Of a stretch of DNA of 64,000 nucleotides, positions 8,095 through 16,704 are shown piece by piece. The stretch covers positions 141,418 to 205,417 of the forward strand of contig NZ_FOXU01000007.1 in assembly GCF_900115805.1 (NCBI RefSeq), in the 5' to 3' direction. A program made the position numbers and the translations under genes. The stretch is from Psychrobacillus psychrotolerans. GTDB taxonomy: Bacteria > Bacillota > Bacilli > Bacillales_A > Planococcaceae. Below the pieces are notes generated by a model, which worked only from the letters and a program-made list of their open reading frames with translations, searched no databases and had not been told where the DNA came from. Position 1 is the stretch's first letter, and every line of letters begins with the position of its first letter.

Positions 8095-8898
8095 CTAATA
8101 GCTGAACACTAAAGAAATTAACCAAATAAAGAAAACTATTCCCACAAAACCGAGTTCCAGAAAATGTATTCTTAATACCTTTTCATAACTCTGTCTTGCT
8201 TGTCGAACACCTAAAAAATCTACGTGGTGGATAATATAGACAAACCCACATAAAAAAATAAGGCCAGCTAAGCTATATACTCCACCCTCTAAAGTCATTA
8301 CATTCATACCACTTATTTCGGCAAATGTATAACCTAGATCCTTAGCGAATAAATAAGAGAAGATTATTATTATAAATAGGAGCAAGGACAAGCTAAAGAG
8401 GTGATTTCTATAATCAAGTAAACTCATAAGCTTTCGGACTTTAGCAGTTTTGGGTTTTAGTTGTTCATCATCTTCCACTTGCATTTCTTCATGATACATT
8501 GCATAGAGGAAAGCTACTACAACCATTCCACAGAATAAGATTGGTAATAATAATTGAACGGCTAGCCCAAAATCGAAAACAGCTATAATTACTAAAGTAA
8601 TCAAGAGAATTACCATTGCCCTTTCTCCAAGTTCCTCTCTTTTATCCCATACTTTACGAATATACAATCTATTATCTTTCTTAGCTTCGCAATCCTTCGG
8701 TATTGCTATACTTAGAGGCTTTTTAAATTTGAAAAAGAAATAGGAAATAACGATCAAACATATCCCTATTAACAAATAAATCAGTGCCTCTCTTGGATAG
8801 GAAACAGACGAATCATATGACTCTACAATCCAAAGTCCATCCAATACTATACAGAATAGACCAACTACCAAAATATATGGAGCAATTTTACGAGCCAT
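8095..8898 (-). CDS. Uncharacterised multi-span membrane protein
   Basis: A 267-residue protein I do not recognise. About seven hydrophobic segments are visible: residues 6-24, 37-57, a pair around 95-132, 171-190, 210-228 and 247-265, with a charged cytoplasmic loop rich in Asp, Glu and Lys (EEMQVEDDEQLKPKTAKVRK) in the middle. The reading frame begins at 8943, but the ATG at 8898 is right after GGGGGTGGAGAG, so that start is chosen. It stands alone, convergent with the LysM-M14 gene. No motif pointing to transport or enzyme activity was found. Confidence 0.7.
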   Translation of the reverse strand: MARKIAPYILVVGLFCIVLDGLWIVESYDSSVSYPREALIYLLIGICLIVISYFFFKFKKPLSIAIPKDCEAKKDNRLYIRKVWDKREELGERAMVILLITLVIIAVFDFGLAVQLLLPILFCGMVVVAFLYAMYHEEMQVEDDEQLKPKTAKVRKLMSLLDYRNHLFSLSLLLFIIIIFSYLFAKDLGYTFAEISGMNVMTLEGGVYSLAGLIFLCGFVYIIHHVDFLGVRQARQSYEKVLRIHFLELGFVGIVFFIWLISLVFSY

Positions 8899-8983
8899 CT
8901 CTCCACCCCCTATATACAAGTTTGGGTGATTAAATTGTATCATGTCCTATAACAATACTAATACGACATATGTATAAAAAATA

Positions 8984-9020
8984 AACGTTAAAGGATATTT
9001 GCCTTTGAACGTTTTTTTTT
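8984..9020 (+). other. Orphan terminator-like hairpin
   Basis: AACGTT-AAAGG pairs with CCTTT-GAACGTT (one bulged base) and is followed by nine T. It would stop + strand transcription, yet no + strand gene ends upstream: the preceding gene on that side is on the - strand with its 5' end here. It may end a short leader or small RNA, or act as an attenuator ahead of the gene at 9186. Confidence 0.5.
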
Positions 9021-9185
9021 GCGAAATTTAAATCCACTAGTTATATTGAATTTTGCTCTTAAGTTTTCTGTTTCCTTACAAACTGACCACTACAGTTTTC
9101 TTTATATTGGTACTTTTAAAAACATCAATTCATTGCTAATGTAAATTCAATCTAAAAAATAATTTGAAAAAGGAAGGATTCAACT

Positions 9186-9719
9186 ATGCAAAAAACAACA
9201 AGCTATTCTCATGTACGTACTTTCGATTTAATTATTACATCTATGTTAATTGCACTTGTCTTCGTTGCTACTATTTTATTAAACATTAAATTACCTATCA
9301 CAGCTAATGGAGGGTTAGTTCATCTTGGAACGGCCGTACTCTTTATCTCTTCTATTTTATTTGGCCCTAAAAAAGGTGCTATTGCTGGTGCTATTGGTAT
9401 GGGCTTATTCGATTTAGTAGGTCCTTGGGTTTTATGGGCACCAATTACGTTTTTAGCACGTGGCTTGCAGGGTTATATCGTGGGAAAAGTTGCTTGGTCG
9501 AAGGGACGCAACGGAAGTAGTTTAGCACTCAATCTAATTGCTACAATTGTGTCGATTCCTTTTATGCTAGCTGTCTATTATCTTGGAGAAGCAATCATCT
9601 TTAAAAGTTGGATCATACCAGCAGCCTCTATTCCTGGAAACATCGTACAAAATGTTGTAGGACTCTGTGTTGCCATTCCAGTTTGTGTAGTACTAAAAAA
9701 AATTCCGTATTTCAAATAG
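9186..9719 (+). CDS. ECF transporter S component (substrate-specificity protein)
   Basis: A 177-residue membrane protein with five or six spans and the family pattern LIALVFVATILLNIKLP...GGLVHLGTAVLFISSILFGPKKGAIAGAIGMGLFDL...WVLWAPITFL. This resembles S components of energy-coupling-factor vitamin transporters (riboflavin-like/DUF1393 group). It has no ATPase or T protein beside it, so it would share the housekeeping EcfAA'T module (group II type). ATG with an AAGGAAGG site. The vitamin cannot be named: no riboswitch (FMN, THF, thiamine, preQ1) was recognised in the 165-base leader. Confidence 0.78.
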   Translation: MQKTTSYSHVRTFDLIITSMLIALVFVATILLNIKLPITANGGLVHLGTAVLFISSILFGPKKGAIAGAIGMGLFDLVGPWVLWAPITFLARGLQGYIVGKVAWSKGRNGSSLALNLIATIVSIPFMLAVYYLGEAIIFKSWIIPAASIPGNIVQNVVGLCVAIPVCVVLKKIPYFK

Positions 9720-9728
9720 CTATATAAA

Positions 9729-9760
9729 GAGGGACTAAAGATAATATTCTTTAGTCCCTC
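9729..9760 (+). terminator. Hairpin after the ECF S-component gene
   Basis: A perfect 13-bp stem, GAGGGACTAAAGA / TCTTTAGTCCCTC, with a TAATAT loop. It starts nine bases after the stop. No T-run follows, so it may protect the mRNA end rather than terminate by itself. Confidence 0.6.
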
Positions 9761-9839
9761 CATCTCAATGATCAGGTTATTTTCGCCAATATAATCTAAA
9801 AAACAGGGCTGCTTTTTGCATTAGTATGATTTACTAATA

Positions 9840-10064
9840 CTATTCGCAAGCTACATCTTTAGATTTGAACGTTTTACAGCAAGTATCTGCAGAATGACTA
9901 GCTTCTTCAGAAATAGAGCGGTAATCAAATTCAGAAGCGAACTCTGTATTATTGTGGTTTGCATGGTAATCCATATCTATTTCAATTTTTTCGGCACCAC
10001 AAACATTCCCTTTTGCGTGAAAAATACAATTTGATACAGCGCATTTCACTTCTACATTTGGCAT
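9840..10064 (-). CDS. DUF1540 domain protein
   Basis: A 74-residue cysteine-rich protein. The DUF1540 pattern is clear: VKCAVSNCIFHAKGNVCGAEKIEID, with Cys pairs near the N-terminus and a CC near the end (DTCCKTF). Such proteins are common in spore formers and may bind metal; the function is unknown. The start is the ATG at 10064, after GAGGAGGACATTT; the upstream ATG at 10079 overlaps that ribosome site and is rejected. Confidence 0.82.
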   Translation of the reverse strand: MPNVEVKCAVSNCIFHAKGNVCGAEKIEIDMDYHANHNNTEFASEFDYRSISEEASHSADTCCKTFKSKDVACE

Positions 10065-10180
10065 AAATGTCCTCCTCATTGAAATTTTTTAAGAAATACA
10101 AAATGTATTCCTTATAAAGTATCTTGTCCCATTCTACGATATAAATTTATAAGAATTTTTCTTCTGAAAGTCCTAGAAAT

Positions 10181-10226
10181 CAAAAAAGAATCTTTAATCC
10201 ATCAATAGACAGATTAAAGATTCTTT
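10181..10226 (-). terminator. Terminator of mqo
   Basis: A 15-bp inverted repeat, AAAGAATCTTTAATC / GATTAAAGATTCTTT, read on the - strand just after the mqo stop and followed there by six T. Confidence 0.88.
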
Positions 10227-10233
10227 GGAAGAC

Positions 10234-11742
10234 TTAATTATGAGCTTTCTCTTTCTTGCTAGGTAGAAGTGTTTCTGCAGTTGAAGCATGAACTTCCTGT
10301 AAAAGCTCAGGATTCTCCATTAACGATACGCCGTATGATGGAATCATTTCTTTAATTTTTGGTTCCCACTCATCTACATGTTGTGGGAAGCATCTATAAA
10401 GTATCTCGATCATGGCATGTACAGCGGTTGAGGCACCTGGAGAGGCACCTAGCAATGCTGCGATAGAGCCATCCTCTGCGGTAACAATCTCTGTACCAAA
10501 TTGAAGTGTGCCTTTACCACCAGTCTCTGTGTCTTTTATAACTTGTACACGTTGACCTGCAACTACTGTATCCCAATCTTCAAGTTTAGCATTAGGGATA
10601 AATTCACGTAATTCTTCAATACGTTTTTCTTTTGACAACATAACTTGTTGGATTAAGTATTTTGTTAATGATAACTCTTTTGCGCCTGCTGCCAACATAG
10701 TTGTTAAGTTATCTGGTTTCACAGAAGTTACTAAATCCATCATGGAACCAGTTTTTAAAAACTTCGGTGAGAAACCTGCAAATGGTCCGAATAGTAACGA
10801 TTTTTTATTGTCAATAAATCGAGTATCAAGATGCGGAACAGACATTGGTGGAGCACCAACTTTAGCTTTCCCGTATACTTTTGCATGGTGTTGTTCTACA
10901 ACCTCTGGTTTGTTACATACTAAGAATAGTCCACTTACTGGGAATCCACCAATATGCTTCCCTTCAGGAATACCGGATTTTTGTAATAAATGAAGACTTC
11001 CACCTCCGCCTCCAACGAAGACAAATTTTGCGGTATGGTATTCAATTTTACCTTCAGCGTCATTCTTTACTTTTACTTCCCATTTGCCATCACTCGTGCG
11101 TTTAAGATTTTCCACACTATGATTATAATTTATATCAACGTTTTGGTTTTTTAGATGGTCAAGCAACATACGTGTTAAAGCTCCAAAGTTAACATCTGTT
11201 CCAGAGTCAATTTTTGTAGCTGCAATTGCTTCTGTTGCTGGACGGTCTTGCATAATCAGCGGAATCCATTCTTTCAGTTTTTCTGGATTATCGGAAAATT
11301 CCATTCCTTGGAATAAAGGGTTATTTGACATTGCTTCAAAACGTTTCTTTAAAAATGCGACGTTCTCTTCTCCTTGTACCATGCTCATGTGAGGTAACGG
11401 CATGATAAAATCTTCCGGATTATTTAGTAGCTTACTGTTTACCAGAAAAGACCAAAACTGCATGGAAAGTTGGAACTGTTCATTAATATTAATAGCTTTA
11501 GTAATATTCATAGAGCCATCAGGATTTTCTGAAGTATAGTTTAGCTCGCACAGTGCTGCATGCCCTGTTCCAGCATTATTCCATTCGTTAGAGCTTTCTT
11601 CCCCTGCTTTATCGAGTTTCTCAAATACTTTAACTTTCCACTCTGGTTTTAATTGCTTCAATAATGTTCCTAAAGTAGCACTCATAATTCCGGCACCTAT
11701 TAAGATAACTTCTGTTTCTATTTCAGTTTCTCTCTTGTTCAT
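10234..11742 (-). CDS. mqo: Malate:quinone oxidoreductase
   Basis: A 502-residue FAD-dependent, membrane-associated enzyme that oxidises malate to oxaloacetate and passes electrons to quinone, joining the TCA cycle to respiration. The N-terminal dinucleotide-binding fold reads [15 protein letters not shown], followed by the typical [19 protein letters not shown]. Other Mqo blocks are [46 protein letters not shown] and [15 protein letters not shown]. Length is normal for the family. ATG with an AAGGAAGG site. It is transcribed alone; a cre-like box lies about 170 bp upstream. Confidence 0.95.
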   Translation of the reverse strand: MNKRETEIETEVILIGAGIMSATLGTLLKQLKPEWKVKVFEKLDKAGEESSNEWNNAGTGHAALCELNYTSENPDGSMNITKAININEQFQLSMQFWSFLVNSKLLNNPEDFIMPLPHMSMVQGEENVAFLKKRFEAMSNNPLFQGMEFSDNPEKLKEWIPLIMQDRPATEAIAATKIDSGTDVNFGALTRMLLDHLKNQNVDINYNHSVENLKRTSDGKWEVKVKNDAEGKIEYHTAKFVFVGGGGGSLHLLQKSGIPEGKHIGGFPVSGLFLVCNKPEVVEQHHAKVYGKAKVGAPPMSVPHLDTRFIDNKKSLLFGPFAGFSPKFLKTGSMMDLVTSVKPDNLTTMLAAGAKELSLTKYLIQQVMLSKEKRIEELREFIPNAKLEDWDTVVAGQRVQVIKDTETGGKGTLQFGTEIVTAEDGSIAALLGASPGASTAVHAMIEILYRCFPQHVDEWEPKIKEMIPSYGVSLMENPELLQEVHASTAETLLPSKKEKAHN

Positions 11743-12058
11743 ATAAACCTTCCTTACTCCGTATTTGTTTAAAGGATGTACACTACTTAGGCATAACTTT
11801 ATGTCAAGTTAAATTACAGAAATACATCTTTTCTATTCTAATATAACCATATCATAAATTACAATTATAAATATTCTATCTTCTACTACGAGTCCATTAT
11901 AAGCTATTTGTAAGCGATTTTAAAGTCAGCAAAAAATGTGACTACTTCCAGTCAGGTAATGACATACAAAATCGCTGACTATATCTGCATTCATATAAGA
12001 ATTAGTATGTTTGCTACTGTCACCAGAGCTAAATGCCCTTCTATAATTTTCTCCTCAC
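11743..12058. other. mqo upstream region with cre-like box and alternative hairpins
   Basis: This 316-base gap holds a cre-like sequence TGTAAGCGATTTTA (11909-11922, one mismatch) and two competing inverted repeats: AGCGATTTT (11913-11921) with AAAATCGCT (11968-11976), and AGTCAGC (11924-11930) with GCTGACT (11974-11980). The two right arms share three bases, so only one pairing can form at a time. No ORF with a ribosome site was found. Confidence 0.4.
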
Positions 12059-12104
12059 AAAAAAAAGCTATTCAGAGTGTAAATCCACTCGAATAGCCCT
12101 TTTT
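12059..12104 (-). terminator. Terminator of metNIQ
   Basis: On the - strand GCTATTCGAGTG and CACTCTGAATAGC pair, followed by eight T. It starts a few bases after the metQ stop. Confidence 0.9.
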
Positions 12105-12112
12105 AAGTTATA

Positions 12113-12937
12113 TTAGAATGCTGGAATTGCCGTTTCATCATAGTTTTTCTCTAAAAACTCACGTACTTCAGTACTTGTCATAGCTTCCGCTAGTTTTTTA
12201 ATTGCTTCTGAATCCTTATTATCTTCGCGCGCAACTAAAGTAATAGCAAAGTCGTTGTCGTCTCCTTCGGTAAGAAGTGCATCACTTTTTGGCGTCAAAT
12301 TCAATGGTGCAGCATATGCTGGTGTCATTACTACTGCATCTGCATCATCGTACATTCTCGCTAGCATCAACAAATCTACTTCCTCAAACTTATAGTTTTT
12401 CGGATTTTCCAGGATGTCAGCTTTCGTATAGTAGGAACCTGTTTTTTCTTTTAAAGTGATGACCTTATGCTGGGCTAACAATGCTAGTGAACGATCTATA
12501 TTTGAAACGTCATTTGCTATTGCAATTACAGCTTCTTCCGGTAATTCATCCATCGAATTATACTCTTTAGAATATGTACCATAATTCGCAAAGTATATAG
12601 GAATAATTGGCACTAGATTTGCATCGTTATTTCTATTGAATTCCTCCATATAGGGAACGTGTTGGAAGAAGTTCGCATCTACTTCTTCTGCTGCTAGTGC
12701 AGTGTTAGGTTGAACATTATCTCCTAAAACAACTATTTCAAGATTAATTGATTGCTCTGCTAACTTCGGTTTAATAAGTTCAAGAATTTCTGTCATTGGA
12801 GGTATTAATGACGCTACTTTTAATGTTACTTCTTCATCATTTCCCTTCACTTTTTCTTTATCATTCTTCTCTTTCTCTTGGCTACAACCAGCTAAAATTA
12901 CCACTAACAATGTTATTAATAAAAGAATTTTTCTCAT
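12113..12937 (-). CDS. metQ: Methionine-binding lipoprotein MetQ
   Basis: A 274-residue extracellular lipoprotein of the NlpA/MetQ family. The signal peptide ends in the lipobox LAGC (Cys18), which anchors it to the membrane. Family features include LKVASLIPPMTEIL, the NTALAAEEVDANFFQHVPYM binding stretch and the late AAPLNLTPKSDALL. It captures D/L-methionine or a similar substrate for the MetNI transporter. ATG after CAGGAGGAA. Last gene of the metN-metI-metQ operon, 25 bases after metI. Confidence 0.9.
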   Translation of the reverse strand: MRKILLLITLLVVILAGCSQEKEKNDKEKVKGNDEEVTLKVASLIPPMTEILELIKPKLAEQSINLEIVVLGDNVQPNTALAAEEVDANFFQHVPYMEEFNRNNDANLVPIIPIYFANYGTYSKEYNSMDELPEEAVIAIANDVSNIDRSLALLAQHKVITLKEKTGSYYTKADILENPKNYKFEEVDLLMLARMYDDADAVVMTPAYAAPLNLTPKSDALLTEGDDNDFAITLVAREDNKDSEAIKKLAEAMTSTEVREFLEKNYDETAIPAF

Positions 12938-12962
12938 ATGTTCCTCCTGTTATCCCTGTTAT

Positions 12963-13628
12963 CTAACGCTTATCTATTATTCTGGCGATAGTAGTACCAG
13001 TAAACTGAATAAGCTGTACTAGTATAATCATAATAATAATCATATAAATCATTAAATCCGTCTTAAATTGTTGATATCCATATCGTATAGCAAAGTCACC
13101 AATACCACCGCCTCCTACTACTCCCATAATGGTCGAGTAAGAAATAAAACTAATTATTGATGTAGTTAGTCCAAGAACAAGACCAGATCTAGTCTCTACA
13201 TAAAGAAATTTAAATACTATTTCTTTAACAGAAGCACCCATTGAAATTGCTGCTTCCATTACACCTTTAGGTACGTCCAATAAAGATTGCTCGACTAGTC
13301 TTGAATAATGTGCAATAGCAATGATTGACAAAGGAACAATTGCAGCTGTTGTGCCGATAGCTGTCCCTATGATTAATCTTGTAAAAGGAATTAAAAAAAC
13401 AACTAGTAGTAAGAATGGAAAAGATCGAATTATATTTACCAATAAATTTAAAACAGTAAAAACCAATCGATTTTCAATTACTTCTCCCTTGCGACAAAGG
13501 AAAAGTAAAGTCCCAACCGGGAGACCTAATAGTATCGCTGCTCCTATAGATGCCCCAACCATTATAAATGTTTCACCAATGGACAACCAAATTTCAGCTT
13601 CATATTGAACCAATATATCAGGCATCAT
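12963..13628 (-). CDS. metI: Methionine ABC transporter permease MetI
   Basis: A 221-residue permease with five membrane spans and the cytoplasmic EAA loop (EAAISMGASVKEIVFKFLYVE) that docks on MetN. MetI family phrases are seen: NIIRSFPFLLLVVFLIPFTRLIIGT, YSTIMGVVGGGGIGDFAIRYGYQQF. The frame overlaps the end of metN; GTG at 13637 is possible, but ATG 13628 or 13625 gives the usual start (M)MPDILVQY and follows GGTGAG inside metN. Translation is probably coupled to metN. Confidence 0.9.
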   Translation of the reverse strand: MMPDILVQYEAEIWLSIGETFIMVGASIGAAILLGLPVGTLLFLCRKGEVIENRLVFTVLNLLVNIIRSFPFLLLVVFLIPFTRLIIGTAIGTTAAIVPLSIIAIAHYSRLVEQSLLDVPKGVMEAAISMGASVKEIVFKFLYVETRSGLVLGLTTSIISFISYSTIMGVVGGGGIGDFAIRYGYQQFKTDLMIYMIIIMIILVQLIQFTGTTIARIIDKR

Positions 13629-14367
13629 CCATCTCACCAGCCTTTGCTAATTGCTCTACAAAATAGCTAGGGCTCTTATCTATATGGTGGATCCCAATTG
13701 GTTCAGTTGATACGGTATCATAAATTTCTCCATTTGCCATAACCGTTACTCGATTACATATACTTTTAATTACTTCCATCTCATGGCTGACAATAACAAT
13801 TGTAACACCTAGAACTTTATTAATGTTTTCTAATACTCCTAGTATTTCAGCACTTATATTTGGATCCAGTGAAGAGGTTGGTTCATCACATAACAAAACT
13901 TGTGGATTGTTCGCTAATGCTCTTGCAATTGCAACACGCTGTTTTTGACCACCACTTAATTGTGCTGGATATTGCTTTATTAAATCTTTTAATCCAACAA
14001 ATTGAAGACACTCTATTATCCGATCCCTACGTTCCTTCTTTGGATAGTTAGCCAACTCTAACGATACTGCTACATTCTCGTAAACAGTTTTATTTGCCAA
14101 TAGGTTAAAGTGTTGAAAAATCATTCCGATTGACTTGCGGGCTCGTCGAAGTTCTTTGCTGCTAAGATTTGTTAGCTTTTGACCATTCACTTCTACTTCC
14201 CCTTGATCCGGGAGTTCTAACAAATTCACAAGCCTCAACAAGGTGGATTTCCCTGCTCCACTAGCTCCGATAATCCCATGGACCTCACCCTTATCTATCG
14301 TTAGAGATACAGATTTAATGACTTTAAACTGCGAAAAGCTTTTACTGACATTAACTAATTTAATCAT
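13618..14367 (-). CDS. metN: Methionine ABC transporter ATP-binding protein MetN, short form
   Basis: A 249-residue ATPase. Walker A (GASGAGKST), Q-loop (IFQHFNLL), signature (LSGGQKQR), Walker B (VLLCDEPTS) and the H-loop (VIVSHEMEV) are all intact. Standard MetN is about 340 residues because of a C-terminal NIL (ACT-like) domain that senses methionine and inhibits transport; this protein ends about 20 residues after the ATPase core and lacks it. Partner genes metI and metQ identify it as a MetN, although a related amino-acid substrate is possible. ATG after AAAGGGG. First gene of the operon; the promoter is 40-75 bp upstream. Confidence 0.87.
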   Translation of the reverse strand: MIKLVNVSKSFSQFKVIKSVSLTIDKGEVHGIIGASGAGKSTLLRLVNLLELPDQGEVEVNGQKLTNLSSKELRRARKSIGMIFQHFNLLANKTVYENVAVSLELANYPKKERRDRIIECLQFVGLKDLIKQYPAQLSGGQKQRVAIARALANNPQVLLCDEPTSSLDPNISAEILGVLENINKVLGVTIVIVSHEMEVIKSICNRVTVMANGEIYDTVSTEPIGIHHIDKSPSYFVEQLAKAGEMDDA

Positions 14368-14414
14368 AAAAAAAACCCCTTTCTTTTAGTTGAAGGGTGA
14401 TTACAATGTGGTTA

Positions 14415-14443
14415 ATTATAACGCATTATGGTTGCACTGTCAT
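14415..14443 (-). promoter_or_regulatory. Sigma-A promoter of metNIQ
   Basis: On the - strand ATGACA (14438-14443) and TATAAT (14415-14420) with a 17-bp spacer. Transcription would start near 14408, leaving a leader of only about 40 bases, too short for a SAM riboswitch or a T-box. Confidence 0.75.
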
Positions 14444-14517
14444 TAAGCTAATACTATGGGACTAATCGTAGCAAAATACTCCACAATTTTGTCCATAGCC
14501 ATAATAAGCGCAACTCA

Positions 14518-14567
14518 AACAGAGCAAATCGCAAGGTCCCATTGGGAATCGCAAGTCTGCTCTGTTT
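14518..14567 (-). terminator. Terminator-like hairpin after the ABC exporter operon
   Basis: AAACAGAGCA and TGCTCTGTTT form the outer stem, with a second small stem TCCC-ATT-GGGA inside. It begins 11 bases after the stop of the ABC ATPase. The T-run on the - strand is short, so termination may be weak. Confidence 0.65.
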
Positions 14568-14577
14568 CAAGAAGTAA

Positions 14578-15486
14578 TTAGCTTTGCTGGTACTCCAACG
14601 AATATAAATCATTCAATGTCAACTTACCAAAGCTAAAATCAGTTAGTCTTTGTGCTATTAAATACTGGGTAATGGCACCTAAAGTTATTGTGTCTTGCTC
14701 CTTTACATCAATAAGCGTTTTACCGTTTGGTAATGTCTGCACTGCTAGTTCTGGAAACTGCTCTTTAAAAACTATAAGGAGCTCCTGCGAGAAATTTGAT
14801 ACACGAACCGTTGTTACCTTGTTGTCACTAAAACCAGGTGACACATCGTCTACTAACTTTAGTTCACCATTTTTCATAAAGAATATACGGTCTGCGTATT
14901 GCTCTAGGTTCTCCAATAAATGAGAGGCAATAATAATTGTTTTACCTTCTGCTTTTTTTTGTAAAAGTATTTGAGATATTAGCTCTACGTGCGTTGGATC
15001 CAATCCATTCATCACTTCATCCATCAGCATCACTTGTGTATTGGAAACAATTTGCATAGCAAAGCATAGACGCTGACGCATTCCTAAAGAATAAGTGCCT
15101 GTTTTTTTCTTTACATAAGATTCCATACCAAGTTTTACAATTGTGTCATCTATTAATTTCGGATCGCTATTCCACATTTCCTGATAGATTTTCAGATGAT
15201 TCTTACCAGAAACATGATTATATAAATCACTTTGGTCCGGCATCATAGATACATCCTGATGTATCTTCACCTCATTTGCTTTACTTGAATATTGTAGTTC
15301 ATGATTTAAAATCACCTTTCCTTGATTGGGAGGTAAATAATTCATGATCACATTCATCAATGTCGATTTCCCTGTGCCATTTGGTGCTACTAAACCAATG
15401 ATTTCCCCTGGTTGAAATTTAATCGATATATCCTTTAATACCTGTTTGTCTCCAAACTGTACACCTATTTTTTTTAATTCCAACAA
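14578..15486 (-). CDS. ABC exporter ATP-binding protein
   Basis: A 302-residue ATPase of the ABC-2/drug-bacteriocin type. Walker A is GLVAPNGTGKST, the signature YSLGMRQRL, Walker B VMLMDEVMNGLD and the H-loop IIIASHLLE. A C-terminal extension of about 90 residues, typical of this exporter class, follows. GTG at 15495 has its ribosome site too close; TTG 15486, five bases after AAGGGTGA, is preferred. Last gene of a three-gene operon with two different permeases. Cargo unknown; relatives serve in export of peptides or drugs or in immunity to bacteriocins. Confidence 0.82.
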   Translation of the reverse strand: MLELKKIGVQFGDKQVLKDISIKFQPGEIIGLVAPNGTGKSTLMNVIMNYLPPNQGKVILNHELQYSSKANEVKIHQDVSMMPDQSDLYNHVSGKNHLKIYQEMWNSDPKLIDDTIVKLGMESYVKKKTGTYSLGMRQRLCFAMQIVSNTQVMLMDEVMNGLDPTHVELISQILLQKKAEGKTIIIASHLLENLEQYADRIFFMKNGELKLVDDVSPGFSDNKVTTVRVSNFSQELLIVFKEQFPELAVQTLPNGKTLIDVKEQDTITLGAITQYLIAQRLTDFSFGKLTLNDLYSLEYQQS

Positions 15487-15501
15487 GTCTATCACCCTTT
15501 C

Positions 15502-16692
15502 CTAGGCTATTAACTTAAACCTTTTAAATTTACTCACAATCAGCGTCAATATCATCAACAAGAGTGTACAACCTCCTACTATTGTTAACCCGTATTGATA
15601 GGTTAAATCAGGCGACTCATAAACAAAGTTTCTATATCCTGAAATGACTTGTCCTACTTGTACATATGATGTTGGATAACGTTCAATATCTGAATATGCC
15701 CCCATTACTCGTTCAAAATATATCCACTCAGCAGCAATTAGGAGAAAGCTGACAAATAAATTAGCAAACTCCGCTTTCACAATTATACTTAGGAACAAAC
15801 TGATCACTATAAAGAATAAGAACCAAATAGCCATAAATAAGACATTTTTTAATATAAATGTAATCATTGGCATATTAGTAAAGGTTTCTTCTATGTAAGA
15901 ATAGATAGGCACAGGCAGTGAAAAATCACCAAATCCATTTTGTAATCCAATAACTATAAAACCTACGCATAGAGGAATAAATGTTAGAACACTTCCTATA
16001 AAAGCAACTATTCCTTTCATCAATAGCTTTTTCCAATCAGCTATGGGAAATCCTTTTAATAAACTAGGGTTACGACGATCTTTCAACACAATATCTACAG
16101 ATAAAAAGATACAGCTTATAAATAATACGATTGGCAAATAATCATTTAGCATCCGTTGTAAAGTTTGCAGAGCAGTTCTTTCTTCAAACAACTCCATAGA
16201 CAGCTCCGAGTTTCCCTCTACGTAACCAGTAAACCTGCTAGCTGTATAACCATAACCATAATGTCCATCAGCATGAGCATAATTATTACCATAGGTGTAA
16301 TAGAGAGGGTTGTAGAAGAAGTCACCACTGTTGACAATTAGTTGGTCTGAATACAGATACCATCCCGCTGTTGCTTCTGCATATTTTAAGTAATCCTTAT
16401 CACCAATTGCATCAATTCTTGCCTTATCATATTCATTCCACCCCGGGAATATGGCCAGTGCAAATGCAACGGAAGGATGTATATTGTCTTTCCCTTCGAC
16501 ACTTTTGATAAAATCATCTCTCGTCGTGTAACGTGCTTCCATCTCTGCTACATCGACTTTTTCAATAGGTTCGTATGAAGGTGCAATTTTTAATACAAAG
16601 TATATAGCTAAAAATAGTAAAATCACGTATACAGCTATGTTTTTCTTATTCGTAAAAAATTGACTCAACTCCCATTTAAAATAGGCCCACAT
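15502..16692 (-). CDS. ABC-2 type permease (second of the pair)
   Basis: A 396-residue membrane protein: one span at about residues 18-36, a long extracytoplasmic loop of about 145 residues, then five spans to the C-terminus. The loop contains a Tyr/Gly/His-rich patch (residues about 130-155) with pieces such as YAHADGHYGYGY. The start is ATG 16692, eight bases after GGAGG; the in-frame GTG at 16701 overlaps that ribosome site. It lies 12 bases after the other permease and 15 before the ATPase, with which it should form a heteromeric transporter. Substrate unknown. Confidence 0.78.
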   Translation of the reverse strand: MWAYFKWELSQFFTNKKNIAVYVILLFLAIYFVLKIAPSYEPIEKVDVAEMEARYTTRDDFIKSVEGKDNIHPSVAFALAIFPGWNEYDKARIDAIGDKDYLKYAEATAGWYLYSDQLIVNSGDFFYNPLYYTYGNNYAHADGHYGYGYTASRFTGYVEGNSELSMELFEERTALQTLQRMLNDYLPIVLFISCIFLSVDIVLKDRRNPSLLKGFPIADWKKLLMKGIVAFIGSVLTFIPLCVGFIVIGLQNGFGDFSLPVPIYSYIEETFTNMPMITFILKNVLFMAIWFLFFIVISLFLSIIVKAEFANLFVSFLLIAAEWIYFERVMGAYSDIERYPTSYVQVGQVISGYRNFVYESPDLTYQYGLTIVGGCTLLLMILTLIVSKFKRFKLIA

Positions 16693-16704
16693 TTTATCCA
16701 CCTC

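Noticed and set aside
14368..14460. SAM riboswitch or T-box ahead of metN
   Set aside because: The predicted leader is about 40 bases and none of the conserved S-box or T-box sequences is present.
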